Below, piece after piece: positions 56,006 to 64,000 of a stretch of 64,000 nt of DNA. The position numbers and the translations under genes were made by a program. Origin of the DNA: CAWGGS01 sp046704745 (GTDB lineage: Bacteria; Desulfobacterota; Desulfobulbia; Desulfobulbales; Desulfocapsaceae); NCBI GenBank assembly GCA_046704745.1, contig JBJKRL010000058.1, positions 1 to 64,000 of the forward strand, given 5' to 3'. Numbering within the stretch: position 1 is the stretch's first letter; each line of letters begins with the position of its first letter. Below the pieces are notes generated by a model. It had not been told where the DNA came from and did no database searches. It was given only the letters and a program-made list of their open reading frames with translations.

Positions 56006-56825
56006 CAGTTAAATTATCGGTTCGGGAAGATCGAGCATAACCCATTCCAGGGGTTTTCTTGTCTTTACCTGCTTGCCTTCGCCTACCCAGCCGGGAAAGC
56101 AGCAGAAGCCGCGCATGCATTGCCACACTTCGCACAGTATCGAGCCATGGACGGAAATGACTTACGCGCTTCTCCCCCTGTGGGAAGTAATGGCAATCGA
56201 CAGGTACTTCTTTGACCTGCCAGCCCGACCAGACCGCCCGGGTTATGATCTCAGTCTCGTATCCGTAACGCCGTGCCTTGCACCTTAGATTGGTTACCAT
56301 GGCCAATGGATATATCCTAAAACCGCACTGACTGTCTTCCACACGATGACCACACTCTAATAATATAAAAAAATTCGAGAGATTGCGACCCAAACGGCTC
56401 TTGGCCGGGTAATCGGACGAGGAGGAATCCCGAACACCCACGACAAGGGCTTCAGGACACTCTCTTGCAACGGCGAGCAGGTCGGGAATCTGCTCCGGGT
56501 CGAGTTGTCCGTCCGAATCAATGGTTACAGCATGCGTGTGCCCAGCCGTCGCAGCAGCGGCAAAGCCTGTTTGCAGGGCAGCGGCTTTGCCTCGGTTTAT
56601 GCTGTGGGTAAACGCCATCTTTGATGCGTTGGCCGATTTCTCGGCATCTTGCCATTGAGCCAATATTTGAGCGGTCTCATCCGTAGATCCGTCGTTGATG
56701 ACGAATAGAGGAAGGCCCAGCCTCTCAAGGCGGGCCAGAATGTCCGCCAAGGTCTTACCATTGTTATACGTTGGGATAATAACGGCAAAAGAAAGATGTG
56801 GCCGGTCTGTTTGAGAATGCATCAT
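55971..56825 (-). CDS. GT2 family glycosyltransferase (DPM1-like)
   Basis: 284 aa. AVIIPTYNNGKTLADILARL, INDGSTDETAQIL, AAALQTGFAAAATAGHTHAVTIDSDGQLDPEQIPDLL (DxD) and SQCGFRIYP fit polyprenyl-phosphate mannosyl/glucosyl transferases. Likely makes the lipid-linked sugar donor used by the overlapping GT39 enzyme, with PIG-L in the same operon. Confidence 0.9.
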   Translation of the reverse strand: MMHSQTDRPHLSFAVIIPTYNNGKTLADILARLERLGLPLFVINDGSTDETAQILAQWQDAEKSANASKMAFTHSINRGKAAALQTGFAAAATAGHTHAVTIDSDGQLDPEQIPDLLAVARECPEALVVGVRDSSSSDYPAKSRLGRNLSNFFILLECGHRVEDSQCGFRIYPLAMVTNLRCKARRYGYETEIITRAVWSGWQVKEVPVDCHYFPQGEKRVSHFRPWLDTVRSVAMHARLLLLSRLGRRRQAGKDKKTPGMGYARSSRTDNLTDDSSSNKRTSQ

Positions 56826-56842
56826 GCTCCCGGCCTCCCATC

Positions 56843-57083
56843 ACCCGAATTTCTCATCATTTCAGGTAGCGTCAGCTTCGAAATTTTTTGTAATGAACCA
56901 GAGCTTGCTCTGTTCATTACCGGATGTGATGAAGATGGCCCTACCGGGACAGATACCCAAAGGGCATTCCTTTCAGGACACGTTAGCTGAACACTGGGTG
57001 AATTTGTAGGCACAGGTATTTCTTCGAAATGTATCCCTAAAGTGGAGACGAGTTGAAACAGTATGCATGAGAAATCCGGGTTA
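56843..57083. repeat. 241-bp MITE-like element with inverted ends
   Basis: Left end ACCCGAATTTCTCAT (56843-56857), right end CATGAGAAATCCGGGTTA (57066-57083). An internal perfect hairpin, GTAATGAAC...GTTCATTAC, spans 56890-56920. The right half, CACAGGTATTTCTTCGAA, also occurs in the element at 10644-10757; 56988-57016 recurs at 27137-27165. No coding capacity. Confidence 0.7.
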
Positions 57084-57133
57084 AACATCAGGAGAAAAAA
57101 AGGTTGTTATACGCCCTTATCCGGCGACGATGC

Positions 57134-57583
57134 TCATTCTTTGGCACCATGGGACACCAACAGCTTGGCGATATCATCATGACCTGCCAGGGTTGCCGAT
57201 ATAAATGGGGTGAAGCCGGATTCGTCTTTGACGTTTACATCGGCACCTTTGGCAAGCAGCAGTTTCACCACTTCCATGTGCCCATAATGCGCTGCAAAAT
57301 GCAAAGCGGTCTCACCGTCATTGTTTTTGGCATTGACATTGGCCCCGTTGGCCAGCAGTAGGCTCACAACATTTTCATACCCTTTTAGAGAAGCTACCAT
57401 CAGAGGGGTTGAACCCGTCTTTTTATCACGGATATCAACATCAACTCCATTATTGAGCTGGGTCTTAACCTCCTTGGAATCTCCTGCGAGAGAAGCTTTC
57501 AGCAAAGGGCTAACGCTTTTCATACATCCAAAAAGGGTCAACAGAATCATAACCGCCAGCAATTGTCTCATTAGATTTCTCAT
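57134..57583 (-). CDS. Ankyrin-repeat lipoprotein
   Basis: 149 aa from the ATG at 57583; the frame extends to 57730 without a start signal. Lipoprotein signal MRNLMRQLLAVMILLTLFGCMKS, then four ankyrin repeats (DVDIRDKKTGSTPLMVAS, GANVNAKNNDGETALHFAAHYGHMEVVKLLL, GADVNVKDESGFTPFIS). Periplasmic or membrane-attached protein-interaction module. 57584-57991 upstream contains no gene I can see. Confidence 0.85.
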   Translation of the reverse strand: MRNLMRQLLAVMILLTLFGCMKSVSPLLKASLAGDSKEVKTQLNNGVDVDIRDKKTGSTPLMVASLKGYENVVSLLLANGANVNAKNNDGETALHFAAHYGHMEVVKLLLAKGADVNVKDESGFTPFISATLAGHDDIAKLLVSHGAKE

Positions 57584-57991
57584 TGTGTCTATCCTGGGCT
57601 CTTTTTCTGTCCGAAGCGTTGAATATACTGCGATTGATCCTCGCATTATAACCATTGGATTTAATAAGTTGCAATCAGAATCAATCCAGGCCGCATCTCT
57701 ACGTGACATAGTACATCCAGCCGACGGCACCCATTTAACAGATAATTCCCGATGGAAAGGGATAATATCCTATCATTGATACCCTGCACAAGGGTAAAAA
57801 TATCCAGCTCAGGCAATGTGCGTTAAGTTTAAGCAACTGCAGAGGATACTGAGCGAAAAATAGTGAGAAAATATTGCTATTCTGGCAATAATTCGCTAGG
57901 GTAAGCCCATTTATAATAAAGGACGACTTTTCCCCTTTATACGTTCTTTTGTAACTTCTCCGACACCTTTAATCAGGGATATGTAAATTAG

Positions 57992-59059
57992 AAGGCCGTA
58001 AATTTCGAGGAGTGGATTGTCCAGAGGTTCGGCGTCAAGCTCTACGAGAAATTTTTCAAAACCTACACCGAGAAAGTCTGGGGAATGCCGTGCAGCCAGA
58101 TTAAGGCAGAATGGGCAGCGCAGAGAATTAAAGGGTTAGATGCATTTGAAATAATGAGAAAGATGCTTGTCGGCAATAACGGCCGACGGGTCAAAACGCT
58201 TGTCGAAGAATTCGACTACCCTCTTCTGGGGGCGGGACAGATGTACGAAGCCCTTGGCAATACGATCACATCGCGTGGTGCGACTGTTATGCTTGCAACC
58301 AAGGTAGAAGGTTTTAACAGAAAAGAAGAGTACATAGAATCAGTGGATATGGCGGGCCCGGACGGCAGCAAGCTCAGGGTTTACGCAGACCAGTTTTTCA
58401 GCAGCATCCCTCTGACGCACCTCTTTTCCATGCTTAAATCCCCCGGCACCGATCTCAGCACAACGGGATATGCCGACATGCTGAGGTACCGTGATCATAT
58501 CACAGTTCATATACTCATTGACGGTGAGGATGTTTTCCCGGATCAGTGGATCTATATACATTCTCCCGATGTCAGGATGGCCAGGCTGGCCAATTACAAT
58601 AATTTCTCCAACAGAATGGCGGGCAACAGCAAAAAGACCGCTGTAAGCGCAGAATATTTTGTCTATAAAGATGAACCTCTCTGGAAGATGCCGGATTCAT
58701 TGTTGGGGGAGCTGGCCATAAAAGAATTGAACAGTATGGGGGTAATAGAAAAAGGGAGGGCCCGTTGGGTTGCAATTGTCCGGGAGTCGGAGGTCTATCC
58801 CAGTTATTACATGGGGTTCGAGGAGCCTTACAGGATATTAAAGGCAAAAGTAGACACCCTTCGCAATCTCTATTCCATAGGGCGTGCAGGCATGTACAAA
58901 TACAACAATCAGGACCACTCGCTTTTAAGCGGAATACTGGCTGCACGCAATTATCTCAGATTACCGGGAACGCCGTATGTCCTTTGGGACATCAACGTAG
59001 ATGAGGAGTTTCATGAAAGCGCTGAAAGGCATCCCGGTCTGAAAAGGACAAAGAGATGA
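57992..59059 (+). pseudogene. 5'-truncated FAD-dependent amine oxidase/GT-associated oxidoreductase
   Basis: The open frame runs from just after a TAG (57989-57991) through FEEWIVQRFGVKLYEKFFKTYTEKVWGMP before the first ATG at 58085. Those residues are conserved family sequence, so the coding frame is cut at the 5' side. The N-terminal GxGxxG FAD-binding domain (about 110-120 residues) is absent. The C-terminal 324 residues are intact (DYPLLGAGQMYEALG, GRAGMYKYNNQDHSLLSGILAARN). Probably inactive remnant; still overlaps the radical SAM start (ATGA). Confidence 0.8.
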
Positions 59060-60422
59060 TACTATTAATACAGCCCATCTCAAAGGAGAGCGGTAAGCTG
59101 AATTACCCGCCTTTCGGCCTGATGTCGGTCGCCGCCCGGCCCGTCAGCAAAGGGGAATCCGTCAAGATTCTTGACGAAAATATTTTGGGCCGCGAAAAAA
59201 TTAAATCCGAGATACGAAGATCCCGGCTGTCAATAGTAGGTTTTACAACTTTTACCGGGCCTATGCTTAAAGATGCCCTTGAGCTCTCCTGGTATGTCAA
59301 AAAGAAGACCGATGCCCTGGTGGTCTTGGGAGGAGTGCACGCATCGACACTTCCATATCAGACCCTTAAGAAAGATTGCGTGGATATTGTCGTCGTAGGC
59401 GAAGGGGACAATGTCTTTTATGAGGTAATAAAGAACAGGGATAACCTGGATAAGGTTAAGGGGATCATCTATAAAAATCACACAGGTGAGATTATTGAGA
59501 ACGAACCAAGCGGCCTGATACCCGATCTCGCCGGCCTGCCTGCCACACCCTGGCACCTTATCGAGGTTGAAAAGTATTATGTTCGATGGGCCGGTGTGGA
59601 CCGGACCATACCTCTTATAACCTCAAGAGGTTGCCTCTATAATTGTATTTTCTGTTACAATAAAGAATTCAATAGAAGGAGATGGCGCCACTTTAACCTG
59701 GAGAGGGTGTTTTCAGAGATTGATCTCTTAGTCGACAAACCCGATATTCAGGGAATAAGGCTTGACGCAAGCGATAATTTCGTCGGGACGGACAAAGTCC
59801 GAGCCATAAAGATAATGAGATACCTCAAGTCCAAAGGAATGAGATTCTCTTTTCAGACAAGGGTCCATGATCTGGATAAACCCTTTCTAGACAAGATGAA
59901 GGCCAATGGTTACGGCTATATCTTTTTCGGCTTGGAAAGCGGTTCACCAGGTATGCAAACCTATCTGAACAAACCATTTGATACGGAATCCGTTATAGAA
60001 TTAGTTCATTATGCCAACAGAATAGGCCTGAGGTGCGGGGCTGGCTTTGTCTTTGATATTCCGGGTGAAACAGACACAGATTTTAAGATGACCAGAAATT
60101 TAATCAAGAGGCTGAATTGCCTAATACAAATCAACGCAATCCAGCCTTTTCCCGGCACGGAACTCTATGAAGATATTGAAAAATGGGATTCGTTCGCCGC
60201 TCCGGGCAATACATTGGAATGGCAAAGATTCACCTGGGGGAGGTGCACGGCTTCTCAAACATAAGAAATGTTAAAAAATTTGGAAAATTCTGGCGTTTTA
60301 AGATCAATTATGTCGACAATCTCCTTCTGTGCCTGCGTCAAGCGGACTTTTTCATGATTCGAACAATGGCTGTCAACTTTCTCATGATGCTCCTTAAGCC
60401 CATTGCCAACAGGTTAAGATGA
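59056..60422 (+). pseudogene. B12-binding radical SAM protein, frameshifted near the 3' end
   Basis: Residues 1-130 resemble a cobalamin-binding domain (GFTTFTGPMLKDALELSWYVKKKTDALVVLGGVHAS); the radical SAM motif SRGCLYNCIFCYN supplies CxxxCxxC. The frame ends at 60264 after EWQRFTWGRCTASQT. Another frame then continues the protein (EVHGFSNIRNVKKFGKFWRFKINYVDN) to 60422. Adding one G to the G-run at about 60237-60241 joins them, so this is a one-base loss or a sequencing error. Related proteins modify lipids and hopanoids. Confidence 0.75.
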
Positions 60423-60553
60423 CAACTACCAGGAAAAACAGCACCTGATCCTTTTGGAATCTGCCGGGCACCGGCGCTCAGTTTGGTTTTCTAGGAATTG
60501 ATGGGGATTAATGGTAATCATATTATGGAAGGAGAGGGCGTCAGAATTCCTTG

Positions 60554-60610
60554 TACCCACAAGGGGCATAAATACCCACAAGGGGCATAAATACCCACAA
60601 GGGGCATAAG
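60554..60610 (+). repeat. Three tandem copies of a 19-bp repeat
   Basis: TACCCACAAGGGGCATAAA repeats at 60554, 60573 and 60592 (last base G in copy 3). No spacers, so not CRISPR. Same unit in opposite orientation at 11168-11205. Confidence 0.85.
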
Positions 60611-60632
60611 CGGCCGGCCCGGCCGGCCGCTT
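60608..60632. repeat. Perfect 25-bp GC palindrome
   Basis: AAGCGGCCGGCC, one central C, GGCCGGCCGCTT. Directly fused to the 19-bp tandem repeat. A short U-rich stretch (CTTTCTGGTTTT) follows, so a weak terminator is possible. Otherwise 60423-60780 holds no gene. Confidence 0.7.
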
Positions 60633-60780
60633 TCTGGTTTTACAAAAGGGAATAATTGCTGATACTCCACAGGTATGGTATATGCAAAACAACATGAAAG
60701 CAGGAGATTATTGAATATTTCCCTGAAACTTTGTAAGAGCATGCTGCCGTTTCCGTGGTCCTCTGAGTTTTTAAACCTAT

Positions 60781-62196
60781 GTGAGCGTATATATGCCAGT
60801 TGTTATTTTTGCCCCTGAAACGAGATATCTCTCTGAAACAACCCGGATGATCGATTGTGCCCTGGCCTTGCCTTCGGAATTTGAATCTATCTTTATGAGT
60901 TACGGCGGACAATATGAGCAGCTCATTAAGGATAAAGGGTTTGAGGTCTTTCGGCTTGAGCCGCAAATGACGGCAGCTCGCTCCAATAAAATGTTTCGTA
61001 TCGAACACCTTGACACCCTGGGATATCTGGTGAACAAAATCGATCTGGAGATTCGTCTGGAATATGAACTGGAGCTTTTCAAGCGATTTTCTCCCTGCTG
61101 TGTAGTAACCGGATTTATTCACAGTACGGCAGTTTCTACCCAACTCTACGGCATTCCACTTCTCTGGGTAACCCCGGCAACCCTTTCAAAACCGTATTTC
61201 GACGCCAGACTGGGCGTGTGGCCGGATGTCCTTGACTTTCCCATTATCAACTGGCTGCCTGATTTTTTTCTCAACTGGTGGACAAACCGTTCAACCACCT
61301 CCTCTGCTCTGCTTTTTAGGCCATTTAACCAGGTCTGTAAAAAAAGAGGGTTGAAACGGTTCAAAAGTCTCCCGCATATGCTGGCAACAGGCTATGCCCT
61401 GCTGTCGGATATTCCCGAGTTGGTCGGTGTGGATAAACTTCCCGAAAATTATCGATATGTGGGCCCGTTCATTACCCGGCTCGACATTGAAATTCCTGAG
61501 GAAATACAAAACATGCCAAAAGATCTGCCCATCGTCTATTTCGCGATGGGAAGCAGTGGAAAGCCGAGAATTATTCAAGAGATCCTGGAAGGATTTGCCG
61601 GAAAACCTTACCGCGTAATTGCGCCGGTGAAGCACCTGCTTGAAGGAAAACGGGCAGGTAAGGATTTTTTTGGCCCGGAGGAAGAGGAGAAAGCAAAGAG
61701 TATCAGCCTTGCAGGGAGCCGTCCCGGGCAATTAAGCAGTCAGGGTAAAATGCAGAGTCCGAAACTCAAACCAAACCGTCACAAGACCCGACAACTCGTA
61801 GAAGAGCTCATGATCGAATACGGAATGGGATATACCGTCCCGGAAAATGTAATTGTAACAGACTGGTTGCCGGCTCACAAAGTAAATCCTCTGGCGGATG
61901 TCTCAGTAATTCATGGTGGTCAAGGAACCGTATATAATGCACTAGCGTCCGGAACTCCGGTTGTCGGCGTCGGCATGCAACCGGAGCAGGAAGGCAATCT
62001 GGAGTGTCTTGTGCGGCATGGCATAGGAATACGCATCCGGAAAAAGAGAGTCACCGCGCAAAAGGTTTTGGCAGCCATTGATACCTTGCTTGCCGATCCC
62101 AAGGCAAAGCAAAAGGCCATGGAGTTCCAGAAACTGGTTGCAGCTGCCGACGGCCCGACGGGTGTTGCCAAATTTATTATGGAAAAATTTCTCTAA
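60781..62196 (+). CDS. UGT/MGT-like glycosyltransferase (GT1)
   Basis: 471 aa from GTG at 60781; ATG at 60793 is the alternative, no SD at either. C-terminal donor-binding motif NPLADVSVIHGGQGTVYNALASGTPVVGVGMQPEQEGN is that of the UDP-sugar GT1 family; N-terminal acceptor domain follows ALALPSEFESIFMSYGGQ. A hydrophilic insertion at residues about 300-340 (AKSISLAGSRPGQLSSQGKMQ) is unusual. The stop codon TAA is the start of a degenerate TAACCCGCATTTC repeat. Confidence 0.85.
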   Translation: MSVYMPVVIFAPETRYLSETTRMIDCALALPSEFESIFMSYGGQYEQLIKDKGFEVFRLEPQMTAARSNKMFRIEHLDTLGYLVNKIDLEIRLEYELELFKRFSPCCVVTGFIHSTAVSTQLYGIPLLWVTPATLSKPYFDARLGVWPDVLDFPIINWLPDFFLNWWTNRSTTSSALLFRPFNQVCKKRGLKRFKSLPHMLATGYALLSDIPELVGVDKLPENYRYVGPFITRLDIEIPEEIQNMPKDLPIVYFAMGSSGKPRIIQEILEGFAGKPYRVIAPVKHLLEGKRAGKDFFGPEEEEKAKSISLAGSRPGQLSSQGKMQSPKLKPNRHKTRQLVEELMIEYGMGYTVPENVIVTDWLPAHKVNPLADVSVIHGGQGTVYNALASGTPVVGVGMQPEQEGNLECLVRHGIGIRIRKKRVTAQKVLAAIDTLLADPKAKQKAMEFQKLVAAADGPTGVAKFIMEKFL

Positions 62197-62338
62197 CCCG
62201 CATTTCTACATTGCCCGCCCTCGGAACAGACAATGGCAAAATCCTTTGAAAGGAGACCGGGTACCCTGCGGTTTTCTTCGCGGCGTCGACCAGGGGCGAA
62301 GGCCTGTAAGCAAATGGAATCCAGTTGTGCCGCAACTA
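62197..62338 (+). other. Intergenic region with degenerate repeat end
   Basis: Starts inside a TAACCCGCATTTCTAC repeat end. No gene supported; convergent region between the GT1 and tectonin genes. Confidence 0.4.
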
Positions 62339-63127
62339 TCAAAGATGACTCGGCTCCTCTTGAGAACTATAGAGTATCTCGCCGGAATCTTTCACAATCC
62401 AGATGGTTCCATCGGGAGCAGCTGAAATGCCGACTGCACATCCTTTTACTTTTTTCCATTTTCCATTGAGATAGTGAAAAATATCTCTTCCAAAAGAATT
62501 TCCTTTCTCCGAACAATAGGTGGTTCCCGCCGCCCATATTTCGGAATCTGAAACAGGAGCCATCCCTACAGCGGCCCCTGGAATTTTGCTCCACTTATCG
62601 TGATCATACCGAAAGATATCGTTATTTGTGTTGGTAACCCAAGGTGTTCCTTGGGGCGAGACGGATATTTCAGTTCCACAACCTTTGATCTTTTTCCAAC
62701 TATCGGGTTCCTCAAAACGGTACACACTGTATCCGGTTTTGCAGGCATCCGTGCCGGTGATAAAGACGCTGCCATCTGCTCCGGCTGCGATATCATAGGC
62801 CAGGCCCGACATCTTCTGCCATCGCTTGTTTGTATAGCGAAAAATTCGGCTTTGCTCATCAACGACCCAGACTGTTTCATGGGGCCCCACTGCAATAACC
62901 TCACCGCCTCCGGTCATTTCATCCCAGCCTTTTCCATTCCAACGATAAATAGCGTAGCCGCCGGGTGCAGGTTTTGTACCAATGATATACACGGTACCTT
63001 CAGGACTGATGGCAATATCTCCTGCGGTTCCGGGAATTTTTTTCCAGGCAAAAGCGGAAGCGCATATAACAAGAGAAAACATAAAAACGCACACAAGGTA
63101 ACAAAAGGGACGCATAGGAGGTCTCAT
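62339..63127 (-). CDS. Secreted tectonin-repeat beta-propeller protein
   Basis: 262 aa. SD AGGGA before the ATG at 63127. Signal peptide FCYLVCVFMFSLVICASAFA, then five to six tectonin-like repeats of about 35-40 residues: W-K-K-I-P-G-TAGDIAISPEGTVYIIG, W-QKMSGLAYDIAAGADGSVFITG, W-KKIKGCGTEISVSPQGTPWVT, WSKIPGAAVGMAPVSDSEIWAAG, W-KKVKGCAVGISAAPDGTIWIV. Such propellers often bind glycans. Periplasmic or secreted. Confidence 0.85.
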   Translation of the reverse strand: MRPPMRPFCYLVCVFMFSLVICASAFAWKKIPGTAGDIAISPEGTVYIIGTKPAPGGYAIYRWNGKGWDEMTGGGEVIAVGPHETVWVVDEQSRIFRYTNKRWQKMSGLAYDIAAGADGSVFITGTDACKTGYSVYRFEEPDSWKKIKGCGTEISVSPQGTPWVTNTNNDIFRYDHDKWSKIPGAAVGMAPVSDSEIWAAGTTYCSEKGNSFGRDIFHYLNGKWKKVKGCAVGISAAPDGTIWIVKDSGEILYSSQEEPSHL

Positions 63128-63244
63128 AACAATTCCCTGGATTAGAGGTTACTCTTTGTATTCGTGGTTGTAATCGCTATTGCATGCATGATTTTCTGAC
63201 AAATACCAGCATACAGCTTTACACTAACTGTTAAATGATAGCAA

Positions 63245-64000
63245 TCAATAGAGCTTCTTCGGACGATCCAACCATAAGAACAGCAAAGCTCCGCAATAAA
63301 GAAGGGCTGCAAAGATATTGAGCGCATTATAACCGAAGTACATGGCATTATATTCAAGAAGTCCTCCGATCATGGCTCCTATCAGGTTTGCCCCCATCAG
63401 TTTTGAGAACTCTTTCGCCCCGGAGAGCAGCGAGGAGAAGGCCAGCCCGGCAAAGAACATGGGCAAGGTGATAATGATCGTTTTCGCATAAGGATCCAGC
63501 CCTTTATTGATAATCGTCATGTCCTTTGCGAAAAAGGCTGCCATAAGGCTGATGAGAACCAGAATGAGGCAGAACGTCACTGGGAGTTTCCCAAAAACTC
63601 GAATACAGTAATTAGCTAGAAAAACCATGACCAGAATAGCGGCAATCGTTATTCCGACGACATGCCAGGTATTCCCGAAGAATAAGGCCAACTCTGCAAT
63701 TGCTTTGGTTTCTATGAGCATGAAACCGCAGCCGAGGCAGAAGAAAACCATTTGCCTGACATTTGGTTTTTCAACTTTGCAGAGTTTCCCGATACCGAAA
63801 CAGACAACAAGCACAATCAAAGCCAGCGGCAGGTAAGAGATGGGATATACTCTTTTTGGCATATAAAAAAAGGGCCAGTCATCGGTTGATAAATCGACTG
63901 GTGTTCGCAAATCGGCCAGGTTCTTGCTCACATCTACTACATGTTGGGCAGCAAGCTGTGTCGGACCCAGGAGGGGCGGCCCGTTTTTCCCGGCAACAAA
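63245..64000 (-). CDS. Membrane spermidine synthase-like protein, C-terminal part (runs off window)
   Basis: The frame is open through position 64000, so the gene continues to the right. At least seven hydrophobic helices. DLSTDDWPFFYMPKRVYP and CLGCGFMLIETKAIAELALFFG are typical of large membrane proteins that fuse a spermine/spermidine synthase-like domain with helices. Only the C-terminal membrane half is in the window. Confidence 0.8.
   Translation of the reverse strand, partial: FVAGKNGPPLLGPTQLAAQHVVDVSKNLADLRTPVDLSTDDWPFFYMPKRVYPISYLPLALIVLVVCFGIGKLCKVEKPNVRQMVFFCLGCGFMLIETKAIAELALFFGNTWHVVGITIAAILVMVFLANYCIRVFGKLPVTFCLILVLISLMAAFFAKDMTIINKGLDPYAKTIIITLPMFFAGLAFSSLLSGAKEFSKLMGANLIGAMIGGLLEYNAMYFGYNALNIFAALLYCGALLFLWLDRPKKLY

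Noticed and set aside
60554..60610. Possible CRISPR array
   Set aside because: The 19-bp units are directly adjacent with no spacers and no cas genes are present.

Overview
The window looks like chromosomal DNA of an anaerobic, probably sulfate- or sulfur-metabolising member of the Desulfobacterota (Desulfobulbales-like). This is inferred from gene content: Nfn/Sud-type transhydrogenase, HydB-like NuoF, an energy-converting hydrogenase-related (Ehr) complex, an HD-GYP regulator and Desulfo-type small repeats. There is no rRNA or other marker gene to confirm it, and I see no tRNA genes, CRISPR array, complete insertion sequence or prophage.

Layout. (1) 135-6586, minus: a tetR-controlled tripartite RND efflux operon. 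(2) 7100-9175: a small membrane protein and a double-receiver HD-GYP regulator. (3) 9349-26986, minus: the most striking locus. NuoE, NuoF, a NuoG-like protein and NfnA/NfnB come first. They are followed by a sigma70-type promoter and a textbook fluoride (crcB-motif) riboswitch with an overlapping terminator. Downstream are six Ehr genes (NuoH-, HyfE-, HyfF-, NuoCD-, NuoB- and HyfB-like), then crcB (fluoride channel) and a DUF190-CBS protein. The NuoCD-like subunit has lost both CxxC motifs that hold the NiFe centre, so the complex is not a hydrogenase. The organism therefore seems to place a redox-driven ion pump under fluoride control together with its fluoride exporter. (4) 27406-29292: an EAL-CBS-GGDEF regulator. 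(5) 29623-40941, plus: a complete phosphonate uptake and C-P lyase operon, phnD-C-E-E-G-H-I-J-K-L-M, a hexapeptide acetyltransferase, phnN and DUF1045. (6) 41002-45503, plus: a tight three-gene cassette of a 777-aa protein I do not recognise, a phosphatidylserine decarboxylase-like protein and an Lgt-like membrane protein, which suggests an undescribed lipid or lipoprotein modification. (7) 45738-52889: tag, phoH-like, an OlsF-like fused acyltransferase, a receiver/PATAN protein, a DksA-like protein, a poly-gamma-glutamate hydrolase-like enzyme and small Cys-rich proteins. (8) 53160-64000: glycosyltransferases, a PIG-L deacetylase, an ankyrin lipoprotein, a 5'-truncated flavin oxidoreductase remnant, a frameshifted B12-radical SAM gene, a UGT-like glycosyltransferase, a tectonin-repeat secreted protein and the end of a membrane spermidine-synthase-like gene. 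This last stretch looks like accessory DNA.

Four small repeat families are scattered through intergenic DNA: MITE-like elements ending in TAACCCGGATTTCTCATG, some supplying or abutting the stop codon of the neighbouring gene; a 29-bp motif shared by two loci; a 19-bp tandem repeat at two loci; and a roughly 150-bp structured repeat at two loci, one of them inside the Ehr operon.
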